A stretch of 64,000 nt of DNA. Source: Salinivirga cyanobacteriivorans. GTDB taxonomy: Bacteria > Bacteroidota > Bacteroidia > Bacteroidales > Salinivirgaceae. Where the stretch lies: positions 2,367,501-2,431,500 of the forward strand of contig NZ_CP013118.1 of the NCBI RefSeq assembly GCF_001443605.1, in the 5' to 3' direction. Shown piece after piece: positions 16,546 to 25,315 of the stretch (position 1 is its first letter; every line of letters begins with the position of its first letter). The notes below the pieces were generated by a model, which had not been told where the DNA came from, searched no databases, and saw nothing but the letters and a program-made list of their open reading frames with translations. The translations under genes were made by a program, and so were the position numbers.

Positions 16546-17394
16546 ATGAAAACTTTAAACCTAATCTTAGCCTTTACATTGATCACCGCAACACTTTTTG
16601 CACAAAAACCCGACAGTACAGCTACACCAACCACCACAAAAGACACTTCATACCTGAAGGTCAACGGTAAAGAAATCATTATTATCGAAGACAAAGATGC
16701 TTTTGACACCAAATTTGAAGAGTGGGATGATGACAATGATTTCTCGAAAATGAATGTGGACATCAGTTGGAATAAAAGATTCGATGGCCATTATGGAGGA
16801 ATCGAACTGGGTGTAAACAACTACCTTAATTCAGACATGGAAATGAAGGTACCCGAAGATGGTCAATTCATGGAACTGGACGATTCCAAATCACTGGAGT
16901 TTAACTGGAACATTGCCGACGTGGCACTTCCAATTGTAAAAAACCGTTTTGGATTGGTTACCGGCCTTGGACTAAGCTGGAACAACTACAAATTTGACAA
17001 CAAACAGCTGGTGCTGAAAAATGATGGTAATGAACTTTATGCAGAATATGACAGCGTAAAAACCTATTCAAAAAACAAACTTACCAGTGTATTCCTGAAT
17101 GTACCCCTAATGCTGGAATTTCAACAACCTGTTGGAAGTAAGGAACTTTGGATAGCCGTAGGAGGATATGGCGGCGTAAAAATTGGCAGTCACACAAAAC
17201 TTAAAACCAACGATGGCGACAAAACCAAAGTAAGAAAAGATTTCCACCTGAACACATTGCGTTACGGATTACGCGCACAAGTCGGATTCGATAGTTTTGG
17301 ATTGTATTGTAATTATAGCCTACAGTCGCTATTCAAAAAAGACGAAGGCCCTGAGTTGTATCCGATAAGTCTTGGTGTTAGCCTGGCATTTTAG
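16546..17394 (+). CDS. Small outer-membrane beta-barrel protein, paralogue 2b (identical to 2a)
   Basis: The 282-residue protein is identical in DNA and protein to 14914-15762. Signal peptide, acidic linker, barrel strands and terminal Phe are as described there. The lack of even silent differences points to a very recent duplication or ongoing gene conversion; an assembly artefact is the alternative. With its own intact ECF promoter and terminator, the copy should double the dose of this protein. Confidence 0.82.
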   Translation: MKTLNLILAFTLITATLFAQKPDSTATPTTTKDTSYLKVNGKEIIIIEDKDAFDTKFEEWDDDNDFSKMNVDISWNKRFDGHYGGIELGVNNYLNSDMEMKVPEDGQFMELDDSKSLEFNWNIADVALPIVKNRFGLVTGLGLSWNNYKFDNKQLVLKNDGNELYAEYDSVKTYSKNKLTSVFLNVPLMLEFQQPVGSKELWIAVGGYGGVKIGSHTKLKTNDGDKTKVRKDFHLNTLRYGLRAQVGFDSFGLYCNYSLQSLFKKDEGPELYPISLGVSLAF

Positions 17395-17418
17395 TCCGGC
17401 AACGGAACTACTCAGTAC

Positions 17419-17451
17419 GGGGGTTGTCTTCTTAGGAGGCAACCCTTTTTT
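17419..17451 (+). terminator. Rho-independent terminator of barrel gene 2b
   Basis: Duplicate of the 15787-15819 hairpin (GGGTTG/CAACCC then T-run). Confidence 0.7.
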
Positions 17452-17469
17452 CAGGTCAAAATAATTGCC

Positions 17470-17800
17470 TAAAATACAAATTTCGCCGATGGCACTTTTA
17501 ATACTTCCAATTAAAAACCTCATCGCGGCGAATTATCGCTTAATTACAATATTCTACCAACATGTCAGCCCTACGGGCTTTCCGTAGCATACTTTCATAA
17601 CTATTAAAATAAACGAAACGGTTTTGAATTATAAACTTGAAACCTGAAACCACTCTTCATCGTCCCAAAGGGGCAACTTACATCAACCCATAAGCAACAC
17701 CCTGGATTAGATCACACCATTCCGAAAACCGCCGCGTTTGTCAGTAATTACTTTCCAAACAGTTCATCATCGGCGAAACTTATGATGTTGCAAAGGAACA
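17470..17800. repeat. REP-like mosaic repeat array 4 (diverged end)
   Basis: It begins as a copy of array 3 and degrades after 17626 (caacccataagcaacaccct). It ends with a CGCCGCG / CATCGGCG pair near 17732-17774. No gene was seen up to the AsmA-like gene. Confidence 0.6.
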
Positions 17801-18032
17801 CAAGAGGTACTCATTGCCATCTGCTATGCTTCACAGTCTGTATAGGATTATATCTCACAAAAACACCAGGTATATGCGTTAACTTAGTGCATTTTTACAC
17901 GCCCACCACGACAATCAACACCGAATTATAATATCTGAATTGCTAATTTCTATCAAACCTTTCAAAATTTCAGTGATTATTCTCTATTTTTATTGCAATC
18001 TTTTTCCACAAAATAAGTTTGATAAATATACC

Positions 18033-20399
18033 ATGAGGGCAATAAAACAAATACTGGCCGGAATTTTTGCAGGTTTTTTTTTCCTGATGCTGGGGCTAAT
18101 CGGCTATTTTTATTTTAACCAGGAAAAAATTGTAGAAATACTCATCAAAGAGGTCAACAAGCAAGTAAACACGCCCATTGATGTACAGGAAGTGTCCATG
18201 TCGTTTTTCGAACGCTTTCCATATGTCTCGGTGAAATTCGACCAGGTTACCGTACATGGAGCCAACAAAACAGACACAAAATCAAACGACACACTTTTAA
18301 CGGCCCAAAGCCTCTTTTTTGACCTCGATCTGAAAACGCTCATCAGTGACAAGCCACAAATAAACCGGTTGGCCATCAGTAACGGGAAAATACATATTAC
18401 CATTGCCAGTGATGGAACTACAAATTACAACATATTAAAATCTGCACCCTCAGAAAATACCGGAAAACAAGGCAAGCTGGCAATAGATGCTATCGAAATA
18501 GAACAAATACAGGTGATTTACGAAGACCGCCAAAAAGGGGCTTTTTACGTAAATCAAATCAGCGAAGCGCTTATTAAGGGCGTGATTCAAAAAAAATACT
18601 GGCAACTTAATACTGATATTACTTTGACTCAAACCAACATAATTCCGGAGGCATACAATTTTTTTGAAGCATACCGGTGGTCAGGCCAAATTTTTAAATC
18701 ACAGGAGCTCATTGACTGGAAAGGAACACTTGAAGGCGACAATAAACAACTAAAAATAAATGGTGTTTTCAATTTGAAAAACAACCAGGCTATAATACAA
18801 AGTCCCGGCATGAAGCTTAATGCTGAATTCATCAATAAAATATTGGCCAAAAACAAGCTTGGCAAACTCAAAATAAGCGATGGGGTTACAAAAATTTCAC
18901 AACTACGCTACACTTACAAAAACAAAAACAACCAGTACCTGAGCTTTGGTTTTGATGCATCGCATAAAACCCTCTTAAAACAAAAAAACATAAACATTAC
19001 AGCACAGGGCAGATTCAATTACCGCAGCGGACGCCCGCTCATAAAAATCAACACTGCAGAGGCCGCCTATAAAGGATCTTCTGTATATTTCGAAGGCAAC
19101 TACAACCTGCCTGATCAAATCATTAAAGGCTTCACATCATTCACCGCCAATCTTAAGGATTTAAATGATTTCCAGATCTCCGACCTACCCGTGAAAAACC
19201 TAACCGGCCTTATTGATGGGCAGGCGCAGGTAAATGCAAAGCTGAAAGGTGGACAGGCCTATTCCAACATGTTTAAAGAGGGTGAATTGGGCTTTCAAAA
19301 TGTGGGGTTGGTTATTCGCGAAAACAATTTTCAGATTAATAACCTCAACGCCGTACTAAAAGCATCGCCGAAGAACATCAATATTGAAGAGCTAACAGGC
19401 AACTTCAATCAAAACAATCTTTCATTTAAGGGGCAAATTGACAATTTATTTGAGTATTTGCAGAAAAAACAACCAATCAACATCAATGGGCATGCACACA
19501 CAACAAACTTCAACCTTAGTACATTCCTGCTATTGTCAGAAAACTCTAAAAATAGCGAACCCTTCCGGCTTACCGACAACATCAGGCTTGACCTAACTTT
19601 TGAAGCAAAAAACCTCTCCCGGGACAAATTCCGGGCAAAGCAGGTTAAAACACACTTTCGCAAATACGGGAGAAGAATTGAAGTGCTCAACCTACAAATG
19701 CAAACAAGCGACGGTAGCATATCGACAAACGGAAAGTTACTACAACAAAAAAACAACGAATGGTACGTAGAACTAACCGGTAATCTGCAAAATGTGAATG
19801 TAACGGGTATTTTCAGTGAATTTAACAATTTTGGTCAGGAATACATCACCTCGAAGAACCTTGCCGGTAAACTAACAGCTGATGTAAAAGCCGATTTCGT
19901 TTTTTATCCCGACTTTAGCATCAGGCCCGAATCACTGTATCTCATTACGGATTTAAAAATTGAAGATGGTGCACTGATTGACTACAAAACCCTGGAAGCC
20001 CTTTCAAATTATATTGATGTAGAAGAGCTTCAGCATGTTAAATTTGCCCGGTTTGAAAACCAAATCAGTATTCAAAACCAAAAAATCACCATTCCGTATA
20101 TGGAGGTTCAGTCATCGGCCATAGATCTTGGTCTGACGGGCACACATACATTCAACAACGAAATTGACTATCAAATATCGGTTGGGCTTACCGATGTTTT
20201 ATTTCGAAAGTTACGGCGCAAACATCAAAAAGCCAGTGCAAAACAACAAAATAATAAAATGATGGTTTTCGTTGATATTACCGGAACAACCGAAGATTAC
20301 AATATTGAATTCAGTAAATTAAAAAGAAAACGAGTAGAGCCCGTGCCCGAAAAGCAGCAAAAAAAGAAATTTGACATAGAGTTCGGCGACTTTAAGTAA
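18033..20399 (+). CDS. AsmA-family-like inner-membrane-anchored protein
   Basis: This is a 788-residue protein read from ATG 18033 (MRAIKQILAG). A TTG 31 codons upstream would place a hydrophobic, non-family stretch in front, so it was not used. One N-terminal transmembrane helix (about 9-28) is followed by the AsmA-type start (KQVNTPIDVQEVSMSFFERF, VKFDQVTVHG). A long beta-rich periplasmic region has repeating F/L-alternating strands, and the C-terminus is the conserved AsmA_2-like block (SSAIDLGLTGTHTFNNEIDY). The tail is basic (KLKRKRVEPVPEKQQKKKF). Family members are thought to shuttle lipids between membranes or affect outer-membrane assembly. The gene is 9 nt upstream of a histidine kinase gene on the same strand. 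Confidence 0.75.
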   Translation: MRAIKQILAGIFAGFFFLMLGLIGYFYFNQEKIVEILIKEVNKQVNTPIDVQEVSMSFFERFPYVSVKFDQVTVHGANKTDTKSNDTLLTAQSLFFDLDLKTLISDKPQINRLAISNGKIHITIASDGTTNYNILKSAPSENTGKQGKLAIDAIEIEQIQVIYEDRQKGAFYVNQISEALIKGVIQKKYWQLNTDITLTQTNIIPEAYNFFEAYRWSGQIFKSQELIDWKGTLEGDNKQLKINGVFNLKNNQAIIQSPGMKLNAEFINKILAKNKLGKLKISDGVTKISQLRYTYKNKNNQYLSFGFDASHKTLLKQKNINITAQGRFNYRSGRPLIKINTAEAAYKGSSVYFEGNYNLPDQIIKGFTSFTANLKDLNDFQISDLPVKNLTGLIDGQAQVNAKLKGGQAYSNMFKEGELGFQNVGLVIRENNFQINNLNAVLKASPKNINIEELTGNFNQNNLSFKGQIDNLFEYLQKKQPININGHAHTTNFNLSTFLLLSENSKNSEPFRLTDNIRLDLTFEAKNLSRDKFRAKQVKTHFRKYGRRIEVLNLQMQTSDGSISTNGKLLQQKNNEWYVELTGNLQNVNVTGIFSEFNNFGQEYITSKNLAGKLTADVKADFVFYPDFSIRPESLYLITDLKIEDGALIDYKTLEALSNYIDVEELQHVKFARFENQISIQNQKITIPYMEVQSSAIDLGLTGTHTFNNEIDYQISVGLTDVLFRKLRRKHQKASAKQQNNKMMVFVDITGTTEDYNIEFSKLKRKRVEPVPEKQQKKKFDIEFGDFK

Positions 20400-20408
20400 C
20401 TTGAAACC

Positions 20409-21572
20409 ATGAACATATACACACATAAAAGGCGTTATAAAATTGCCATTATTGGCCTGGCCATCCTAATTAGTATACTCTCTCTGGGTTACTCGAATTT
20501 TTTGGTTGAAAAACTATCTGAACAGGAGCGGAAGCGGGTAGAACTTTTTGCAGAAGCTACAAGGCGGTTTGCACAAACAGACAACATGAACGAAGACCTG
20601 ACGTTTGTATCAGAAGTAATTACGCGCAATGACAACATTCCCGTAATTCTCACCAACGAGAACGACAGCATTATTTCGCATAAAAACCTGAACGAACGCA
20701 AAGCCGTTAACCCCGAATATCTGAAACGCCGGCTCAGCCAAATGAAAGAAAAACACGACCCCGTAATCATCGACATCTTAAACGGAAAAATTGAACGCCG
20801 GGTCTATTATGATGATTCAACCCTGCTGAGTATGCTTTTTTGGTTCCCATTTGTACAAATTGGCATTTTCGGGCTTTTCATACTTATGGCCTATATGGCA
20901 TTCAGTGCCTCGCGTCGTGCTGAACAAAACCAGGTGTGGGTTGGTATGTCGAAAGAAACAGCCCATCAGCTGGGCACACCAATATCTTCCCTCATAGCCT
21001 GGGTGGAGCTAATGAAAGCAGAACAAAAATGCCACGAGTATGCCGACGAGATGCAAGCCGACCTCAGCAGATTGGAAACCATTGTGGAACGATTCTCTAA
21101 AGTTGGTGCCAGGCCAGTTTTAAAACCAACCGACATCGATCAGGTTCTGGCAAACTCTGTGGCCTACATGAAAAGAAGGGCCTCTACACAAATTGAAATC
21201 AATTACATAAAAAATGAATCCGATTCGAATATTGTTCCACTGAACAAAGCGCTATTCTCCTGGGTTATTGAAAATGTAATTAAAAACGCCATTGATGCCA
21301 TTGAGCGAAAAGGAACCATCAAGATTAGCGTGGTGCATGATAAGAAACACTTAAATGTTGATATCGAAGATACGGGTAAAGGCATTAGCCGAACAAAATT
21401 CAAACGAATTTTCCAACCCGGCATCACCACCAAACAAAGAGGCTGGGGACTTGGTCTCTCGCTATCGAAACGCATTATCAACGATTATCATAAAGGCAAC
21501 ATATTTGTAAAATGGTCTGAGCCCGGCAAAGGCACAGTAATTCGAATAGAATTAAAAAGACCCATCGATTAA
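20409..21572 (+). CDS. Membrane sensor histidine kinase
   Basis: The 387-residue protein has two transmembrane segments (about 10-32 and 148-170) around a small extracytoplasmic domain. The phospho-acceptor is H186 in the AHQLGTPISSL box. The ATPase domain has N293 in NVIKNAIDAIE, D321 in EDTGKGI and the loop GWGLGLSLSK. All boxes look intact. There is no receiver domain and no response-regulator gene beside it. The last codons (KRPID and stop) lie inside a 99-bp segment that was duplicated when element E2 was inserted downstream; the gene itself was kept whole. Confidence 0.88.
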   Translation: MNIYTHKRRYKIAIIGLAILISILSLGYSNFLVEKLSEQERKRVELFAEATRRFAQTDNMNEDLTFVSEVITRNDNIPVILTNENDSIISHKNLNERKAVNPEYLKRRLSQMKEKHDPVIIDILNGKIERRVYYDDSTLLSMLFWFPFVQIGIFGLFILMAYMAFSASRRAEQNQVWVGMSKETAHQLGTPISSLIAWVELMKAEQKCHEYADEMQADLSRLETIVERFSKVGARPVLKPTDIDQVLANSVAYMKRRASTQIEINYIKNESDSNIVPLNKALFSWVIENVIKNAIDAIERKGTIKISVVHDKKHLNVDIEDTGKGISRTKFKRIFQPGITTKQRGWGLGLSLSKRIINDYHKGNIFVKWSEPGKGTVIRIELKRPID

Positions 21573-21655
21573 TTCCAAACCAGGCTTCGGCTATAAAACA
21601 TAATTCGCTACAACTTTTAAATTAATTACTCATCATACTTCCCCGTTTTATCTTC
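21557..21655. repeat. Left 99-bp direct repeat flanking element E2
   Basis: Matches 22224-22322 with no difference seen. It contains the functional 3' end of the histidine kinase gene and a dead copy of the 3' end of the convergent thiamine-binding gene. Confidence 0.9.
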
Positions 21656-22223
21656 CTGTTTTGTGCACCACATCGACGCCATAAAAACCGGATACTGAAA
21701 ATCAGCAAGTCCTGTTTTGTGCAATGCATTACCCGTTTAACTGTTTTCCATAAGGAAATTTTCTTCTACCACTTTTTCTTGAAAAAAAGTGGCCAAAATT
21801 CAAGATCAAATTACGCTTCAACCCGCTCTGTTCAATAAACTAAATGACATATAAAAGCTGGACAAGCCTCTTTTATGTCATTTATATTCATTGAACATTC
21901 ACTCTACCGCTGGCCCGCCAATTTGATCAGGCCAGCCCGCTTTGGGTCTTGTAAATTGTTTAGGCTTTAGAAAGTTGCTTCGAAGCCAAAATACGTTAAG
22001 AGAATCTGCTTATTATGACGTGAAAATTTGCGCTGCTTGAACTCCAATTTTTCCTAAAAAAATCAGAGTGAGTTTGCAAACTTAATCATAATGAGTAGAT
22101 TTTTAGTGTTTTTCTGTAAGCGGCAGGGTCTCCGCCAGTAGTCGGACAAGGTTTTTTGATTCTTTTTTTGACCTGAAGCAAAAAAAGAATAATCAATTAT
22201 AGATCATGCATTGCTCAAAACAG
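21656..22223. mobile_element. Non-coding TIR element E2 (MITE-like, 568 bp)
   Basis: Ends are CTGTTTTGTGCA (21656-21667) and TGCTCAAAACAG (22212-22223), inverted with one mismatch. Directly flanking are 99-bp direct repeats. Inside at 21711-21729 is a second end-like copy that matches the complement of the right end over 17 of 18 bases (CTGTTTTGNGCAATGCAT). The first ~60 bp resemble the inverted right end of E1, so E2 looks like a composite of two ends. Shared with E1 are the 236-bp block (21710-21945), the CCACTTTTT hairpin (21769-21792) and the long hairpin (21830-21896). Near the right end is a perfect 12-bp T/A-run hairpin (22159-22190). There is no coding frame. Confidence 0.75.
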
Positions 22224-22322
22224 AAGACCCATCGATTAATTCCAAACCAGGCTTCGGCTATAAAACATAATTCGCTACAACTTTTAAATTAATTACTCAT
22301 CATACTTCCCCGTTTTATCTTC
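22224..22322. repeat. Right 99-bp direct repeat flanking element E2
   Basis: Copy of 21557-21655. Here the functional part is the 3' end of the thiamine-binding gene, while the histidine kinase 3' end is a dead copy. Confidence 0.9.
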
Positions 22323-22580
22323 AATGGCCACATCATGACCGGCGGCAGCCTGGATTTTTAAGTTTATAAGTGTTGAAGGAGCCTCCTTCAGCACTTCATT
22401 TTTTACATTGGAAAGTATGTCCAATGCATTATCCCAGGTGGTTTCAAGAACTGTTTCAAACGGACAAACACGATATTTTACTCCACTGCGTTCTATTACA
22501 GCAATAGCCTTATCAACTATTTCATAAACATTCTCAACACCCTGTGGCAAAACCTGAATGGCAAAATTAATTTTATTCAT
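22293..22580 (-). CDS. Thiamine-binding protein, MTH1187/YkoF-like (UPF0045)
   Basis: The 95-residue protein matches the small MTH1187 family in length and motifs: start KINFAIQVLPQG, then AIAVIERSGVKYRVCPFETV and TTWDNALDIL. Family members form tetramers and bind thiamine or related small molecules; the cellular role is not settled. It is convergent with the histidine kinase gene. Before E2 inserted, the two stop codons would have been about 53 bp apart. Its own 3' end lies in the right 99-bp repeat and is intact. Confidence 0.82.
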   Translation of the reverse strand: MNKINFAIQVLPQGVENVYEIVDKAIAVIERSGVKYRVCPFETVLETTWDNALDILSNVKNEVLKEAPSTLINLKIQAAAGHDVAIEDKTGKYDE

Positions 22581-22662
22581 TTTTCTATTAAAATTATCTT
22601 ATTGATAATAAGTTGTTTAAAACAAAACTCAACCACCAAAGATAAAAAAATTATACTGTGAT

Positions 22663-22691
22663 TGTAACATACAGAAAAAGTGTTCGTCCTA
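22663..22691 (+). promoter_or_regulatory. ECF-type promoter of TonB/OMP gene 1
   Basis: TGTAAC (22663-22668), a 16-base spacer and CGTCCTA (22685-22691) differ by one base from the sigma gene promoter. It lies about 70 nt before the ATG. Confidence 0.6.
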
Positions 22692-22761
22692 TTGTTGAAC
22701 CCAGGAAAATGAATGATTAACCCCATTCATTTCCGTTGATTAACCCTTAAAACCATTAACT

Positions 22762-25143
22762 ATGAAACCCAAAAATCACCCTTTTGCGGTACTGCTCTTA
22801 GTCTGCCTTTTTTTAACCCTGGGCAGTCAGGCATCAGAAAAACCCGGTATTATTACAGGAAAAGTAATTGAAGCTAAATCCAACGAACCCGTCGCTTATG
22901 CTAATATAGCATTAATGAGCCCCACATCAGGAAGTGTTGTGGCCGGCATCATTAGTGACGAAAGCGGACGTTTTAAACTCAAACAGGTTCCTTATGGGAA
23001 CTACAGGTTGCAGATTTCGTACCTTGGATACGAACGCAAATTACTTCCTGTTGAGCTTAACAGAACACATAAAGTTCTGGAAGTTGGGGCCATTGAGTTA
23101 ACACCTAAAAATGAACAACTCGATGAAGTTGTAATTGAAGAAGAACGTTTAAAAGGTAAGCAGGAAGTTGACCGCACAGTATATACGGTCAATAATAAGG
23201 TACAGGAAATGTCAACCGATGGCATGGATGTGCTCAAACAGATTCCAGGCGTTACTGTCGATTTTCAGGACAATGTAACACTGGAAGGTACAGGAAATAT
23301 TCTTTACCAGGTGAACGGCATCACCCGCGACAAAGATTTTGTGGCACAACTTAATCCCGACGATTTTAATAAAGTTGAGATTGTAACCAACCCGGGAGTG
23401 GAATACGAAGCCGACATTGACGCAGTAATCAATATTGTGCTTAAAAAACGACCTAAGGGAGGAAGAGGTAAAATTGCAGCTCAATTGCCCAATCCAGAGT
23501 CTGTGCTGGGAAACCAAAATGCCAGTATTGAGTATGGAAACGATAAATTCCGCGTATTTCTTTCTGACCGCCTTCTTTTCGAAAATTTCGATGCCAATCA
23601 AACCACAGAAACCCGCATAACCAATGGGAATGATGTAACATCCCTGTATGAAGAAGGTTCAGGTAATGCCACCTGGTTAAACAACAGTACAAACTATGGT
23701 ATTGACCTGTTTTTAAATGATAAAAACACCATCAACCTTTATGGCAGTGCATACCTGCGGAACATGAACCAGAAAAACTATGAGCAACACGGCATACAAA
23801 AAACAAATGATATGCTGACGAAAGAATATGATGTGCTCATGAATCAAAAAGACCTGGGTATTGGACTTTACCACTCCCTGTTTTATGAGCATAAATTTGA
23901 CGAAAAACACAACAAAATCACCAGTCAGGTAAATTACTACAACTACAAAAGTAACGGCGACAATCGCTATGAATATACTTATTCATACCTCAATAGCGAA
24001 TTAACCGACCCATTGGAAATAAACCGTTTCGAGGACATCAACAATAAACGGAATATGATTGAATGGAAAAACGACTACCAGCAAATGCTGGGCAGCATTA
24101 AAATGAAAGCCGGGTACTGGAGCTATTACCAGTGGTACGACAACAAATTTGAAGCCGACCAGGATATCAATCGCGACTTTAAATACAATGAATTCAGGCA
24201 GGAAGCTTATGCAAGTGCCGGAGGATCGTTCGGAAAACTGCAATGGAATGGCGGCTTACGTATGTCCTATTCCCGCAGCAGAATCGATGCTGCTGCCACC
24301 AATGAATATATGGAACTTTTACCACAATTAAGCCTGAAATACGGATTATCAAAAACATCATCATTAAAGTTTAGCGCACGTCGTCGAATATACAGACCAG
24401 ATATGGGAGAACTGAACCCCTTTGAAACACAGGCAGACAGCCTAACCATTAGCCGGGGAAACCCTAATCTGGAGCCAGAACTTATAAACCGGGCTGAATT
24501 ACAATATGCCATTAACTTTAAGTCGAACTATATTGCGCCCAAAGCCTATATCGATTACACAACCAATAGTAGCCAACAAACCACATACGTTAACAATGAA
24601 GGAATATCGGTAATACAACCCGACAATGTAGGTAAACGCTACGAATACGGACTTAGCCTGACCACGGCTCTTAACATTACTCGTTGGATGCGTTTAAATG
24701 CCAATGTGCGGATTTTTAATACAGAAGTTAACGGCCCTGATAACTACCAGGATGAAAAGATGGCCTGGGGGATAAATAGCTCTGTTATTTTTTCACCCTG
24801 GAAAGACAAACCACTCCACTTTATGGCGCAAATACAATATCGCAGCCCCCGACTACAATATAAATCAGAAACCATCCGTGATCCTCTTATTATTGTAGGA
24901 GCCGATTATCAGATAAATGAAAAATGGAAAGTAAGTGGATTTGCAGTACCAGCAAACTATAACTTCACTTATGCTGCTACAGAAAGAACCGACACCAACT
25001 ACTATTATAAAAACGATGGCAACATAGATATCAGCTACTTCTTTGCCATTGAAATAGCCTACAATTTTAAATGGGGAAAAGAACCTAAAAAACTTCAACG
25101 CTCAACCGATTACGAAAAAGATGGTGGTGGAGGCACACTATAG
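22762..25143 (+). CDS. TonB-dependent-receptor-like outer-membrane barrel (OMP_b-brl_3 type), paralogue 1
   Basis: The 793-residue protein has a signal peptide (about 1-25), a carboxypeptidase-regulatory-like domain (about 28-120; GIITGKVIEAKSNEPVAYAN, SYLGYERKLL), a plug region (about 130-225; MDVLKQIPGVTVDFQDNVTL, NPDDFNKVEIVTNPGVEY, INIVLKKRPKGG) and a C-terminal barrel of the outer-membrane beta-barrel 3 type. No SusD partner or substrate genes are adjacent, so the cargo is unknown. It starts with an ECF-like promoter and ends in a strong terminator. It is a close paralogue of the gene at 25834. Confidence 0.86.
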   Translation: MKPKNHPFAVLLLVCLFLTLGSQASEKPGIITGKVIEAKSNEPVAYANIALMSPTSGSVVAGIISDESGRFKLKQVPYGNYRLQISYLGYERKLLPVELNRTHKVLEVGAIELTPKNEQLDEVVIEEERLKGKQEVDRTVYTVNNKVQEMSTDGMDVLKQIPGVTVDFQDNVTLEGTGNILYQVNGITRDKDFVAQLNPDDFNKVEIVTNPGVEYEADIDAVINIVLKKRPKGGRGKIAAQLPNPESVLGNQNASIEYGNDKFRVFLSDRLLFENFDANQTTETRITNGNDVTSLYEEGSGNATWLNNSTNYGIDLFLNDKNTINLYGSAYLRNMNQKNYEQHGIQKTNDMLTKEYDVLMNQKDLGIGLYHSLFYEHKFDEKHNKITSQVNYYNYKSNGDNRYEYTYSYLNSELTDPLEINRFEDINNKRNMIEWKNDYQQMLGSIKMKAGYWSYYQWYDNKFEADQDINRDFKYNEFRQEAYASAGGSFGKLQWNGGLRMSYSRSRIDAAATNEYMELLPQLSLKYGLSKTSSLKFSARRRIYRPDMGELNPFETQADSLTISRGNPNLEPELINRAELQYAINFKSNYIAPKAYIDYTTNSSQQTTYVNNEGISVIQPDNVGKRYEYGLSLTTALNITRWMRLNANVRIFNTEVNGPDNYQDEKMAWGINSSVIFSPWKDKPLHFMAQIQYRSPRLQYKSETIRDPLIIVGADYQINEKWKVSGFAVPANYNFTYAATERTDTNYYYKNDGNIDISYFFAIEIAYNFKWGKEPKKLQRSTDYEKDGGGGTL

Positions 25144-25167
25144 GATGATTAGGGTTAATTTGCCTCA

Positions 25168-25198
25168 AACCGCACGGGTTGTTCCTGTGCGGTTTTTT
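25168..25198 (+). terminator. Rho-independent terminator of TonB/OMP gene 1
   Basis: AACCGCAC (25168-25175) pairs with GTGCGGTT (25187-25194), followed by a T-run. Confidence 0.75.
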
Positions 25199-25315
25199 CT
25201 GCTTGCAAAGGGCAAAATGGTTTTTTCACAAGGATAGATGCTGTCTTTCTGAAAGTAAAAATATCACGCTCCATCCACAATTAACCATCTGCTCAACTGC
25301 ATCCAGGCAATTCTA

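Larger units (their letters stand above)
16159..17625. repeat. 1632-bp tandem duplication, unit 2 (identical part)
   Basis: Copy of 14527-15993 without a visible change. Beyond 17626 similarity to unit 1 falls and the REP array continues with diverged sequence. Confidence 0.9.

Noticed and set aside
12600-17800. CRISPR array
   Set aside because: Repeats are hundreds of bp long, imperfect and palindromic in several places, with no regular short repeat/unique spacer pattern and no cas genes.
17940-18032. Upstream TTG start for the AsmA-like gene
   Set aside because: It would put an extra hydrophobic stretch before the normal family start at ATG 18033.
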